Shown here: positions 32,466-41,640 of the stretch, one piece after another
Numbering within the stretch: position 1 is the first letter of the stretch
Layout of the letters: every line of letters starts with the position of its first letter
Assembly: GCA_014384555.1 (NCBI GenBank)
Contig: JACNFR010000052.1
Span: 1-42,401, forward strand
Length of the DNA: 42,401 bases
Origin: Candidatus Nitrosopumilus sp.
GTDB lineage: Archaea > Thermoproteota > Nitrososphaeria > Nitrososphaerales > Nitrosopumilaceae
Direction of reading: 5' to 3'
Notes under the pieces: model-generated
The model's input: only the letters and a program-made list of their open reading frames with translations
Told to the model about the DNA's origin: nothing
Databases searched by the model: none
Made by a program: the position numbers and the translations under genes

Positions 32466-33502
32466 TGCTGTGGTTTGTCGGTCTAGGGATTTCGGGATTC
32501 AAGTCTATTCCTAGTGAAGCACTAGATGTATTATCAAAAGCAGATATTGTGTATTTGGAACAATTTACGAGTCCAATAGCAAAATCAGATCTAACAAAAA
32601 TCAAAAATGCAACAAAAGGAGAATTCAGACTTGCAAAAAGATGGCTAGTTGAAGATGGTAGTGAAATTTTAAAAAATGCAAAGAAAAAGAAAGTGGTTTT
32701 ATTGGCATATGGAGATCCATACATCGCTACAACTCACATTGAATTAAGAACAAGAGCAATAGAAGATAAAATTAAAACATATTCAATTCATGCAGCATCA
32801 TCGCTTACTTCAATGATAGGAGAATGTGGTTTGCATTTTTACAAAGTAGGAAGAATTGCAACAATAATGAGTGAGATGAAATCCCTAACAACTCCATATT
32901 ATGTAATATACAAAAACATTATTGAAGGGAATCACACAGTACTTCTCTTAGAATATAATCAAGACAAAGATTTTTTCTTAGATCCTAAAGATGCATTAAA
33001 TGGATTATTAGAAACTGAAAAAGGACAAATAAGAAATGTCATTAGTCCATCTACATATGTAATTATTGCATCAAGAATAGGATTCAAAGATCAAAGTATT
33101 ATTTCAGGAAAAATATCGAGTTTAAAGAAAACAGATTTTGGAAAACCACCACACACCGTAATTATTCCAGGAAGATTGCATTTTACAGAATCAGATGCCT
33201 TGAAAATATTTGGTCAATGTGTGGATGAACCATTTGATAATACAGAAAAAACAGAGAAAATATCCATACAAATGATGAAAAAATATGTTCCAATGGTAAG
33301 AGAAGCACTTGAAGAAGTAGAACCGCTATACAAAGACCAAAAAGAATTTCAGGGAATTTTGGAAAATGCAGAATTATACGTTAAAGATGCAGAAAAATTT
33401 CTCGAAGACGGTCAAGATGAGGTAGCAATATTGAGTATTGGTTATGCAGATGGTCTTGTCGATGCTTTAAGATTAGCAAAAGGCCTTGAACCAAAGATGT
33501 AA
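32465..33502 (+). CDS. dphB: Diphthine synthase with C-terminal DUF357-like domain
   Basis: A SAM-dependent methyltransferase for diphthamide synthesis on elongation factor 2. The N-terminal FVGLGISGFKSIPSEALDVL is the SAM-binding start, followed by IVYLEQFTSP and later LAYGDPYIATTHIELR. The normal enzyme is about 260 residues; this protein has 345, because residues about 265-345 form an extra helical domain that resembles DUF357 (VPMVREALEEVEPLYKDQKE, then ILSIGYADGLVDALRLAKG). The fusion may tie the enzyme to another process. It overlaps lysK by one base (TAATG). Confidence 0.88.
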   Translation: MLWFVGLGISGFKSIPSEALDVLSKADIVYLEQFTSPIAKSDLTKIKNATKGEFRLAKRWLVEDGSEILKNAKKKKVVLLAYGDPYIATTHIELRTRAIEDKIKTYSIHAASSLTSMIGECGLHFYKVGRIATIMSEMKSLTTPYYVIYKNIIEGNHTVLLLEYNQDKDFFLDPKDALNGLLETEKGQIRNVISPSTYVIIASRIGFKDQSIISGKISSLKKTDFGKPPHTVIIPGRLHFTESDALKIFGQCVDEPFDNTEKTEKISIQMMKKYVPMVREALEEVEPLYKDQKEFQGILENAELYVKDAEKFLEDGQDEVAILSIGYADGLVDALRLAKGLEPKM

Positions 33503-33546
33503 TTTTTAGCGATGAATTAAAGAGAGGGTCAAAAATAGAAAAAATA

Positions 33547-34164
33547 TTGGAACAAAGCGAAAAATCTATTTTATCTATCATGTATGCATGTCAGATTGAA
33601 GAAAAAGACGCATTTGAAATAATTAAGAAAAAAAGTATGTTTTCAGAAGATATGATTAATTCAAAAATTGACAATTTAATTCAAAACCAATTAGTAAATG
33701 AAGATAGAAACACACTCACCGAGAAAGGAAGAGATTCATTATGTATAGTATTAGCAGGAGGGGTTTTTGATATCATTCATCCCGGACATATCCACACACT
33801 AAATGCAGCAAAAGAATTAGGAGATGTTTTAGTGGTAGTTGTGGCAACAGACAATACGGCAGTAAAAATGAAGAAACGCAGACCACTTCATGCACAAGAA
33901 CAAAGACAAGAATTAGTTAATTCATTATCAATGGTAGATCTTTGTTTAATTGGTCAAGAAAATGATATTTTTAAAACAGTAAACCATGTCCGGCCACAAA
34001 TAATTGCATTAGGTTATGATCAAGCCCATCAAGAAAAATTCATCACAGAAGGATGTAAGAAAATTAATCTTGATGCAAAAGTTGCAAGATTACAATCACC
34101 AATTCCTGAAAGTTCCAGCTCTAAAATTCAAAAAGAGTATGGTGAATCCATTCACGGGATTTAG
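33547..34164 (+). CDS. ribL: FAD synthase (RibL) with N-terminal winged-helix-like extension
   Basis: A 205-residue protein. The C-terminal 140 residues are an archaeal nucleotidyltransferase: VLAGGVFDIIHPGHIHTLN has the HxGH motif, and later ALGYDQ and SSSSKIQ fit FAD synthetase. It transfers AMP from ATP to FMN. Residues 1-65 are extra and look like a winged-helix module (ITEKGRDS-type ending, LTEKGRDSL). The start is TTG 33547, supported by GAGAGGG upstream; ATG 33583 is possible. It is convergent with ribK, and the stops overlap. Confidence 0.87.
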   Translation: MEQSEKSILSIMYACQIEEKDAFEIIKKKSMFSEDMINSKIDNLIQNQLVNEDRNTLTEKGRDSLCIVLAGGVFDIIHPGHIHTLNAAKELGDVLVVVVATDNTAVKMKKRRPLHAQEQRQELVNSLSMVDLCLIGQENDIFKTVNHVRPQIIALGYDQAHQEKFITEGCKKINLDAKVARLQSPIPESSSSKIQKEYGESIHGI

Positions 34165-34844
34165 GAATTTATTGGAATTTTAATTGAAACTTTTGAACCA
34201 TCTTTTAATTTAGCAATTTTTCTCAAACAAGTCTTTGAAATTAATTCTATTATAGAATCATCATGATGAGTACGTTCAAGAATGATTAATTCGCAATTTG
34301 CAGAATTATTGAGTTTTGCAGCAAAGCATTTTACCCATCCATAGGTTCTTTTTCCATCTGAGAAGCTCTTTATTTTGACACCATTCAAAGTTTCAAATTG
34401 TTTAATCGCTTCTTGATGAATTTTTTGATCTAGTTTAACATTTAGAGTTCCAGGATATGGAATATACCCAATTTTTGTTTCAAATTGTTTCGTATAGCCC
34501 TTTAGTCCCATATAGTATGCACCTTCACCCATTCCAGAAACCAAAGTACCTTTTAGTTCTACATGTGATGGAGAAGAATCAAGACTTTTTTGTAAAACTG
34601 CTGAGAGTTTTACCATTTCAGAAAACCCCTTTGAAGTAATTTTAACTGAAATGTTTCTTCCATTAATTATTCGCTCAATGAATTGATTTTGTTCTAATTC
34701 AAGAAGATGTTTTGATGCAGATTGTTGTGATTTTTTGATATTTTTTCCAAGTGAGGACGTAGTAATAGAAACATAATTGTATTTTGCACCTTTTGAAAGC
34801 AAATACGAGAGAGTTAAGAGGTGCTGAATTTTTAGTTCAGTCAT
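34161..34844 (-). CDS. ribK: CTP-dependent riboflavin kinase (RibK) with N-terminal winged helix
   Basis: A 227-residue protein. Residues 1-90 are a winged-helix DNA-binding module (SASKHLLELEQNQFIERI), and residues 95-225 are the archaeal kinase (LVSGMGEGAYYMGLKGYTK, IGYIPYPGTLNVKL). It makes FMN from riboflavin with CTP, so it and the convergent ribL form successive steps. The winged helix suggests it may also regulate riboflavin genes, as proposed for archaeal RbkR; no binding site can be identified here. Stop overlaps ribL by 4 nt. Confidence 0.92.
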   Translation of the reverse strand: MTELKIQHLLTLSYLLSKGAKYNYVSITTSSLGKNIKKSQQSASKHLLELEQNQFIERIINGRNISVKITSKGFSEMVKLSAVLQKSLDSSPSHVELKGTLVSGMGEGAYYMGLKGYTKQFETKIGYIPYPGTLNVKLDQKIHQEAIKQFETLNGVKIKSFSDGKRTYGWVKCFAAKLNNSANCELIILERTHHDDSIIELISKTCLRKIAKLKDGSKVSIKIPINS

Positions 34845-34849
34845 CTATT

Positions 34850-35992
34850 CTAAGATACACCCAGGTCAGCGAATGTTTTTAGTGTCATTCCATCAGAGTT
34901 TGTCAATTTTGCAACTCTATGTCCAATTACACATTCAACACCAGCATTTTTGGCACCCTCTAAAAGTCTCTTGGTGATAATTCCATCCAACAAAAGATAT
35001 TTGATTCCAGACTGTGAAGATAGTTTGCTTACAACTTCACTGATTGGAACTTTGAAAATTTCATTTTGATCACCATCTAATGCAACTGCCTCAAGGGTTT
35101 CATTGAGATTTGGAAATACTTTTGCAGCCATTTCAGATATAGGTTTATCATCTTCACTTTTTAGTTCAGGTGCAGGTTTTCCTTCTTTAATCTCATCAGC
35201 AATAGGTCTTAGAATTTCATCAATTCTTTGCGGAGTTAATTCTTCAACTTCAACACCAGAATCGGCTTGAATTTCATAGTCTAATGTAACAACAGATTTG
35301 AGTTCTTTAAGAATAAACCCACCTGATCTGTCACCATCAAGGAAAGCGACAACAGTATCTTTAGAATTACATAATTCTTTAATTGATTCATCAATTTTTG
35401 CACCTTCAATTGCAAGTGCATTATCAAATCCAGCCCTTAGAAGATTGATTACATCAGCTCTTCCTTCTACTAGAATAACCCAACTAGAATTAGCAAGGCC
35501 AGAACTACATGTTAGTTTTGATGGACCATATGTTGATAATTTTCCAGTATCACCTCGGTGAACATCATTTAGCATACTTTCACCTTCACTAACAGTTTTA
35601 GTTGCCCATTTTTGTTTGATTTCTTTTGCACGTTTTACAATATCATCTTTCTTTGCAGCTCGAACATCATCAATAGCTTCTAATCTGAATTTACAATCAA
35701 ATGGACCTACTTTGTCAATGCTTTCAATACCGGCTGCAATTAATGCACAAGTATCAATATCAGTACTCATGGGAATTAATGCATCACCATTAGTAGTGTT
35801 TGTAGTAGGTTTTGCACTAACTTCAATGCGACCTACTTTAGAAACTCGTTGCAGCTCATTCAAATTCATCTCTGGGCCTAACAGTCCTTCTGTTTGGCCA
35901 AAGATGGCTCCGATTATATCTGCTCTTTCAACGAGTCCATCGACTTCATAGGAAAGTTTAACGTGATATTTGACAATTCCTGATTGAGGCAT
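34850..35992 (-). CDS. dnaG: Archaeal DnaG-type primase
   Basis: A 380-residue protein with a central TOPRIM domain: WVILVEGRADVINLLRAGF (Glu) and VVAFLDGDRSGG (DGD metal site). The family is the archaeal DnaG, which lacks the bacterial zinc-binding domain. In archaea it is found with the exosome and has weak primase activity. It is upstream of ribK (5 nt between genes) and 3 nt downstream of a small membrane ORF, with GGAG 11 nt before its ATG, so it forms part of a unit that starts further up. Confidence 0.94.
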   Translation of the reverse strand: MPQSGIVKYHVKLSYEVDGLVERADIIGAIFGQTEGLLGPEMNLNELQRVSKVGRIEVSAKPTTNTTNGDALIPMSTDIDTCALIAAGIESIDKVGPFDCKFRLEAIDDVRAAKKDDIVKRAKEIKQKWATKTVSEGESMLNDVHRGDTGKLSTYGPSKLTCSSGLANSSWVILVEGRADVINLLRAGFDNALAIEGAKIDESIKELCNSKDTVVAFLDGDRSGGFILKELKSVVTLDYEIQADSGVEVEELTPQRIDEILRPIADEIKEGKPAPELKSEDDKPISEMAAKVFPNLNETLEAVALDGDQNEIFKVPISEVVSKLSSQSGIKYLLLDGIITKRLLEGAKNAGVECVIGHRVAKLTNSDGMTLKTFADLGVS

Positions 35993-35995
35993 AAA

Positions 35996-36109
35996 CTATT
36001 CATCTCCTTTATTATCATATTTTGAGGTTTTACCTGCGATATATGAGGGTATCGCAAAAAAGGATATCAAAAAAATGAAAATTTTCAAAAAATGTCTTTT
36101 CCATAGCAT
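35996..36109 (-). CDS. Putative 37-residue single-span membrane protein upstream of dnaG
   Basis: A short frame from ATG 36109 to TAG 35996. It begins MLWKRHF, continues with a hydrophobic helix (LKIFIFLISFFAIPSYIAG) and ends in a charged tail (KTSKYDNKGDE). The layout, a basic N-terminus, one TM helix and an acidic end, is that of a real small membrane protein. It is 3 nt upstream of the dnaG start and its last codons hold the SD-like GGAG. Its function is unknown; expression is inferred only from arrangement and composition. Confidence 0.5.
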   Translation of the reverse strand: MLWKRHFLKIFIFLISFFAIPSYIAGKTSKYDNKGDE

Positions 36110-36149
36110 TCGCTAGGAAAAACTAAAAATGAAAAATAGTGATATTGGT

Positions 36150-36500
36150 TTATTCGGTGCTAAATGAGTGACCACATGAACAGGATTTTGTAACATTTGG
36201 ATTGTTAATTTTGAATCCAGAACCCATTAGGCTTTCAATATAGTCTACGTTTGCACCTTGCAGATGATCAACACTGTAGCTGTCAACTAGAAGTTTGACG
36301 CCATTTTCTTCTAAGACAATGTCATCTTCTTCTGGTGCTTTTTCAAAACCCATTCCATATGATAGACCAGAACAACCGCCACCTTGAACATATACTCTAA
36401 GGTATTCAGGGGCTTCTGCTTCTTCTTTCATAAATTCTTGGATCTTTTCAGCTGCTTTTGAGGTAACTGTGACCATCTTTTGTGTTTGCTCAGTTGCCAT
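36150..36500 (-). CDS. Iron-sulfur cluster carrier, IscA/ErpA/HesB family
   Basis: A protein of about 116 residues. The conserved VYVQGGGCSGLSYGMGFE and the C-terminal SCSCGHSF supply the three cluster-binding cysteines of the A-type carriers. It probably delivers Fe-S clusters to enzymes. ATG 36500 is chosen because a TATA-like box (36522-36531) lies 27 nt upstream, so the longer reading starting at 36551 would include the promoter. It is a single-gene unit. Confidence 0.93.
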   Translation of the reverse strand: MATEQTQKMVTVTSKAAEKIQEFMKEEAEAPEYLRVYVQGGGCSGLSYGMGFEKAPEEDDIVLEENGVKLLVDSYSVDHLQGANVDYIESLMGSGFKINNPNVTKSCSCGHSFSTE

Positions 36501-36521
36501 TATGAAGAAAAAAGATGATTC

Positions 36522-36531
36522 AAAATATAAG
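36522..36531 (-). promoter_or_regulatory. TATA-like promoter of the IscA-type gene
   Basis: The minus strand reads CTTATATTTT, centred about 27 nt before ATG 36500; it supports the shorter start. Confidence 0.5.
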
Positions 36532-36591
36532 AAGTTTTTCCCACCAGACACACTAGTAATTCAAGAAATCAAGGTAATTCTCTCATAGTTT

Positions 36592-36993
36592 TTAGTGATC
36601 AGCAATATGTTTGACCAAATCACTAGAAGTTAAAATTCCAACGACTTTATCATCATCAATAACAGGCAATTTTTTTACATTTCTAGTAGACATTAAATCT
36701 GATGCCACCCATAAATCAGAATCAGAATCAATTGAGATGAGTGGAGAAGACATTATTCTTCGGATAGGAGTGTCAATAGGATAAGAATGTGCAGTGATCT
36801 TAATTGCAAAGTCCCTATCAGTTACAATTCCAACGGGCAAATTATTTTCTAAAACTATCACAGCTCCAACCCCAGTATCTTCCATCATTTTTGCAGCATT
36901 AGTAGCAGTGATAGAAGAATCAACAGAGACAATAGAAGTATTCATAATTTGCTTTACCCAAGTTTTTTGTTGCATAGGATCAGATGAATTCAT
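36592..36993 (-). CDS. Two-CBS-domain protein
   Basis: A 133-residue protein with one CBS pair: a first domain ending in PVGIVTDRDFAIKI, and a second with the core KKLPVIDDDKVVGILTSSDL. CBS pairs bind adenosine nucleotides and act as sensors. No other domain is present. It is encoded between the Fe-S carrier and a ribbon-helix-helix protein on the same strand, with gaps of 40-90 nt, so they are not necessarily one operon. Confidence 0.9.
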   Translation of the reverse strand: MNSSDPMQQKTWVKQIMNTSIVSVDSSITATNAAKMMEDTGVGAVIVLENNLPVGIVTDRDFAIKITAHSYPIDTPIRRIMSSPLISIDSDSDLWVASDLMSTRNVKKLPVIDDDKVVGILTSSDLVKHIADH

Positions 36994-37038
36994 TGATAGA
37001 TATTATGAAGAGAGATATTTCAAAGAGATAATCAAATT

Positions 37039-37641
37039 TCAATTATGATAATCATGTTCATTAAAATCAGAGCCTAAAGATACATACAAAATTACTGTGG
37101 TTTCAGTTGTCTGAAATTTTAGTTCTTTTTCAGGTAAGAAACTTCGAAAGACTTGAGTTAGTAATTGTTCAGTGAAAACAGACCACTTTAATCCCAAATC
37201 ATGCTGAATCAAAAACGTATGCATATCACCCTCTACTCGATGATCAGAATTCATTCCTGATGCTCGCATGTAATCTTCTAATGTTTCAATACATCGTTTC
37301 AAATCATACCCACCTTTGATAAACAAAACAGTGTCCTTTATCATAGGAAACATCAAAGTGATTATTTCATCAATGTCTTGTCCATCTAATTCACCACCCA
37401 AGGCTTCAAGAATTCCTTTTGGAACTGGAATCATTCCAATTTTACTAGAAAATCTATCCCATTGAACATATTTTTCTAGAATCTGTCTAACAAGTACATT
37501 TTGTGAAATACCTTTTTGAGTTGATTCAGTTTCTAACTCAGAGACTAGTTTTTCTGGAAGTCTGTATGTAATGCTTCGAGTAGATTCTTTTTTTGAGGAA
37601 TGTATTTGTCGATTTGATGTATTGAGATCTTTTTCCATCAT
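37039..37641 (-). CDS. Ribbon-helix-helix-type DNA-binding protein with unknown C-terminal domain
   Basis: A 200-residue protein. Residues about 20-60 (SITYRLPEKLVSELETESTQ, then GISQNVLVRQILEKYVQWD) match a CopG/Arc-like ribbon-helix-helix. Residues 65-200 form an unrecognised mixed alpha/beta domain, possibly ligand-binding. The next gene downstream in the block encodes a CBS protein and the one upstream a winged-helix regulator. It is likely a transcription factor; its targets are unknown. Confidence 0.75.
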   Translation of the reverse strand: MMEKDLNTSNRQIHSSKKESTRSITYRLPEKLVSELETESTQKGISQNVLVRQILEKYVQWDRFSSKIGMIPVPKGILEALGGELDGQDIDEIITLMFPMIKDTVLFIKGGYDLKRCIETLEDYMRASGMNSDHRVEGDMHTFLIQHDLGLKWSVFTEQLLTQVFRSFLPEKELKFQTTETTVILYVSLGSDFNEHDYHN

Positions 37642-37668
37642 TTTATCTCAAACAAAAATCCTCAATGG

Positions 37669-38010
37669 TTAACTTACAGGCGATGTGTTTGGAATCAATT
37701 CAACGGTGGTTATCTCTAAATCACATTTTAGAGAAATGGATTTTACCCTACTCTTGTATAGAAAGTACTTTTTTCCATCCTGATTAATTGAGCCAGAAAT
37801 AGCAAGTAATTTGGCATCATATAGAGTCTGTAATCTTCTATACACAGTGCTAATAGGAATATTTTTTTCATTAGATATTTCCATAGCAGATTTTGGCTTT
37901 TCTAGAGTGTTATGGAGAATTAATTTACAATATTTGTCAGCAAGTATTTCCAAAATAACCTGCTTTCTACCATCATCCATTATTTTTTGAGATTGAATCA
38001 ATTCTTGCAT
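37669..38010 (-). CDS. Winged-helix transcriptional regulator, ArsR-like
   Basis: About 113 residues with one helix-turn-helix (AMEISNEKNIPISTVYRRLQ) followed by a wing (SGSINQDGKKYFLYKSR). It is similar in size to small archaeal ArsR/HTH proteins; no metal-binding Cys motif is visible. ATG 38010 is supported by a TATA-like box (38030-38039) 26 nt upstream; the TTG at 38019 is less likely. It is divergent from the copper protein gene, which shares the same intergenic region, so it may control that gene. Confidence 0.85.
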   Translation of the reverse strand: MQELIQSQKIMDDGRKQVILEILADKYCKLILHNTLEKPKSAMEISNEKNIPISTVYRRLQTLYDAKLLAISGSINQDGKKYFLYKSRVKSISLKCDLEITTVELIPNTSPVS

Positions 38011-38029
38011 GATTATCAAGTATGAAAAT

Positions 38030-38039
38030 TAGATATAAC
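38030..38039 (-). promoter_or_regulatory. TATA-like promoter of the winged-helix regulator
   Basis: The minus strand reads GTTATATCTA, centred about 26 nt before ATG 38010. Confidence 0.5.
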
Positions 38040-38074
38040 AAATCAGTACGCAGTGCAAGACAAAGAACACATAT

Positions 38075-38084
38075 CTTATAAATT
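38075..38084 (+). promoter_or_regulatory. TATA-like promoter of the copper protein gene
   Basis: CTTATAAATT is centred about 26 nt before ATG 38106. It lies about 40 nt from the divergent regulator promoter, so one DNA-bound factor could affect both. Confidence 0.55.
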
Positions 38085-38105
38085 GGCAAAATTCAACATA
38101 GAGAT

Positions 38106-38627
38106 ATGAAAAACGCATCAAAAGTTGCATTTGTTCTAGTTATAGTATTATCAATTTCCCTAGTATCAATTTCAGTTAATTTTGCCAGTGCACAAGCAGT
38201 TCCAGATTGGGTAAAAAATACTGCATTGTGGTATGGTGAAGGAGTTGTTTCTGAAGGGGAATTTCTCAACATGATCAAGTTTTTGATTGAAAATAAAGTC
38301 ATTGTTGTAGAAATATCAGAACATATACCTCAAGTTACAAATGCAGAGATATTCATTCCCAATGGAAACTTTGATGTTACTGGTGCAGGATTTTATTCTC
38401 CATTGAATCTTGAAATTCCAACAGGTACAACAGTTACATGGATAAATGATGATTCTGTACCTCACAATATACAAAGTATTGGGGAGAAAGGAAAGGTTAT
38501 ACAACTGTTTAATAGTCCTCCACTAAACACAGGAGATAAATTTGAATTTACATTTGAAGAATCAGGTGTTTACAACTACTTTTGTTCATTCCATCCATGG
38601 AGAGTTGGAGTAGTAACAGTATCTTAG
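38106..38627 (+). CDS. Exported plastocyanin-like protein with envelope motif, axial Met apparently missing
   Basis: A 173-residue protein with a signal peptide (residues 6-29, cut near ASA). The mature N-terminus has VPDWVKNTALWYGEGVVSEG, then EFLNMIKFLIENKVIVVE, the same module as in the 3620 gene. The C-terminal 100 residues are a cupredoxin: TVTWINDDSVPHNIQ supplies the first His and YFCSFHPWRVG the Cys and second His. The fourth ligand position, Met in the copper protein at 1-1022 (HPWM), is Arg here (HPWR). It may hold copper with three ligands or a different axial ligand. It is expected to be an extracytoplasmic electron carrier. Confidence 0.88.
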   Translation: MKNASKVAFVLVIVLSISLVSISVNFASAQAVPDWVKNTALWYGEGVVSEGEFLNMIKFLIENKVIVVEISEHIPQVTNAEIFIPNGNFDVTGAGFYSPLNLEIPTGTTVTWINDDSVPHNIQSIGEKGKVIQLFNSPPLNTGDKFEFTFEESGVYNYFCSFHPWRVGVVTVS

Positions 38628-38683
38628 AGATAGAAAAAACTCTAAAAAAATAACTAATAAAATAAAAAAGAAATTAGAAATAG

Positions 38684-39481
<798 letters not shown>

Positions 39482-41599
39482 CTATTTTCCGCGTACTTTG
39501 CCCCATTGAGCTAATGCAGATGCTGCTGCAACCCATGTTCGAAGATCTTGATAAACTGGAACATTGTGTGACTCAATCAGTTTTATCATTTTTTCAGTAT
39601 ATGGACCACCATTACCTCCAGCAAGAATAGGTTTCTTGTTTTTCTTTGAGAGATCAGATAGATAGCCTACAATTGTTTCTTCAAGAGGATCATCTTGGAA
39701 GACAAACCAAGGCATTGCAATATCAACATTATTTTCATCTAAGAATTGTTCAATGACAAATCTATAGTCATCTGCAGTAGCACCACCACCAACGTCTGCA
39801 GGATTACCGTTATGAATTGGAACAGTTGGAGGGAAATGATCCTTTATATTTTTCATAATTTTTGGAGATAATTTTCCTATTGCAAGACCATGTTTTTCTA
39901 GTTGATCAATTCCACCAATCATTGGACCTGCACCATTACTTGTCATTGCAACTTTGTTACCCTTTGCATGAGGTTGCCAGGCTAGTGCTTTTAGGACTCC
40001 AACTAATTCTTGATAACTGTCAACTGAAATAATTCCTGCTTGTTTGAATGCACCCATAATCATTGCATTAGAACCTCCAAGAGAACCGGTGTGTGATGCA
40101 GCTTGTTTTGCACCTGCAGCAGTTCTTCCACTCTTCCAAATAATAACTGGCTTCTTTTTTTCTTTCATTACACGTTTTGCAGTATTGATGAATTTTCTAC
40201 CATCACCAAATCCTTCAACGTATAATCCAATTACTTTAGTTTGAGGATCATTTGCAGCATACCATATCATGTCTGCTTCATCAACATCAGAACGATTACC
40301 AAAACTAATCATTTTTGATAAACCAAACAAATCAGCACTTTCCAACATACTAATTCCCATAGTTCCACTTTGTGAAAAGAATGCAACATGGCCTAATTTT
40401 GAACGTACCATTCTTTCTTGTCCTTGGAATGCACAATCAAGTCTATTTGCTGCATTAAACATTCCAATACAATTAGGACCAATTACACGAATTTTGTGTT
40501 TTATAGATAATTCTTTGACTTCAGCTTCCATTACTGCTCTGTCACCACCAAGTTCTTTACCGCCACCTGAAACAATTACAACATTATGAATTCCTTTTTT
40601 AGCACAGGCTTTCATAATTGGGACACATGCTGAAAGATCAATACAAACAACAACCAGATCAACTTTTCCTGGTATGTCTTCTAATGATGGATAACATTTG
40701 ATTCCAAGAATTGATTTTTGTTTAGGATTAATTGGATATACTTTACCTTTGTAATCTTGTTTTCCAAGTGCATCTAATACAGAATTACCAATCTTTCCAG
40801 GTGTTGCAGATGCACCAACTAGTGCAACAGATTTTGGAGTAAAGAAGGACTCCATTGATGTAATGTTTGGTTTAGCTTTTGAGATTGAATTCTTTTTGAA
40901 TTTATTATTTAAAATAATTTTTGCATCAACTACAAAATGAGATTTTGGATATACAATTACTGGATTAAAGTCAATACTGTTAATGTAATCGGCATTATCT
41001 ACACCTAGTTTACCAATGTCTACCAACATTTTTGCAACCATGTTTAGGTCAACTGGAGCACTACCTCTGAATCCTTTGAGAAGTTTGGAACCTTTGAGTT
41101 CATTAATCATAGATTTTGCATCAGATGTTGTAATTGGTAACATTCTAAATGCAACATCTTTGAAAACCTCAGTCATTACTCCACCTAATCCTGCCATGAT
41201 CATTGGACCAAATTGTGGATCATTTTGAATACCTACAATTAGTTCAACACCTTTTGGAACCATTTTCTCCAAAAGAATGCCTTTAACGTTAACTCCTTTC
41301 TTTTTAGAAAGTCTACCATACATGTCATTGAATGTTTTTTTAACATCAGCTACATTGTTTACTCCAACTTTGACACCACCAACATCAGTCTTGTGTAAGA
41401 TTTGTGGAGATACTACTTTCATTACAAGTGGAAAGCCAATTTTTTTTGCTTGTTTTGCCGCATCTTCAGCAGATGTTGCTAATGCAAATGGTGGAACTTT
41501 GACACCATAAGATTTGAGAATAGATTTTGATGATTCTTCAGTGATAACCTTGTGATCGGTTTGAATTATTTCTTCAAAAATTTTCTTCACTGCTGACAT
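39482..41599 (-). CDS. ADP-forming acyl-CoA synthetase (likely 3-hydroxypropionyl-CoA synthetase)
   Basis: A 705-residue single-chain enzyme. Residues 1-230 are the ATP-grasp (beta) part ([20 protein letters not shown]), and residues 250-705 the CoA-ligase (alpha) part: [20 protein letters not shown] binds Co[13 protein letters not shown] follows, and ASHTGSLGG holds the phospho-His region. ADP-forming activation spends one phosphate bond only. In Nitrosopumilus such enzymes activate 3-hydroxypropionate or 4-hydroxybutyrate; the hydratase next door acts on 3-hydroxypropionyl-CoA, favouring the former. Acetate or another acid cannot be excluded. Confidence 0.9.
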   Translation of the reverse strand: MSAVKKIFEEIIQTDHKVITEESSKSILKSYGVKVPPFALATSAEDAAKQAKKIGFPLVMKVVSPQILHKTDVGGVKVGVNNVADVKKTFNDMYGRLSKKKGVNVKGILLEKMVPKGVELIVGIQNDPQFGPMIMAGLGGVMTEVFKDVAFRMLPITTSDAKSMINELKGSKLLKGFRGSAPVDLNMVAKMLVDIGKLGVDNADYINSIDFNPVIVYPKSHFVVDAKIILNNKFKKNSISKAKPNITSMESFFTPKSVALVGASATPGKIGNSVLDALGKQDYKGKVYPINPKQKSILGIKCYPSLEDIPGKVDLVVVCIDLSACVPIMKACAKKGIHNVVIVSGGGKELGGDRAVMEAEVKELSIKHKIRVIGPNCIGMFNAANRLDCAFQGQERMVRSKLGHVAFFSQSGTMGISMLESADLFGLSKMISFGNRSDVDEADMIWYAANDPQTKVIGLYVEGFGDGRKFINTAKRVMKEKKKPVIIWKSGRTAAGAKQAASHTGSLGGSNAMIMGAFKQAGIISVDSYQELVGVLKALAWQPHAKGNKVAMTSNGAGPMIGGIDQLEKHGLAIGKLSPKIMKNIKDHFPPTVPIHNGNPADVGGGATADDYRFVIEQFLDENNVDIAMPWFVFQDDPLEETIVGYLSDLSKKNKKPILAGGNGGPYTEKMIKLIESHNVPVYQDLRTWVAAASALAQWGKVRGK

Positions 41600-41623
41600 C
41601 GTTCGATCGATAAATCAAAACTC

Positions 41624-41632
41624 AATATATTA
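41624..41632 (-). promoter_or_regulatory. TATA-like promoter of the synthetase gene
   Basis: The minus strand reads TAATATATT, centred about 29 nt before ATG 41599. Confidence 0.5.
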
Positions 41633-41640
41633 AACTTTGG

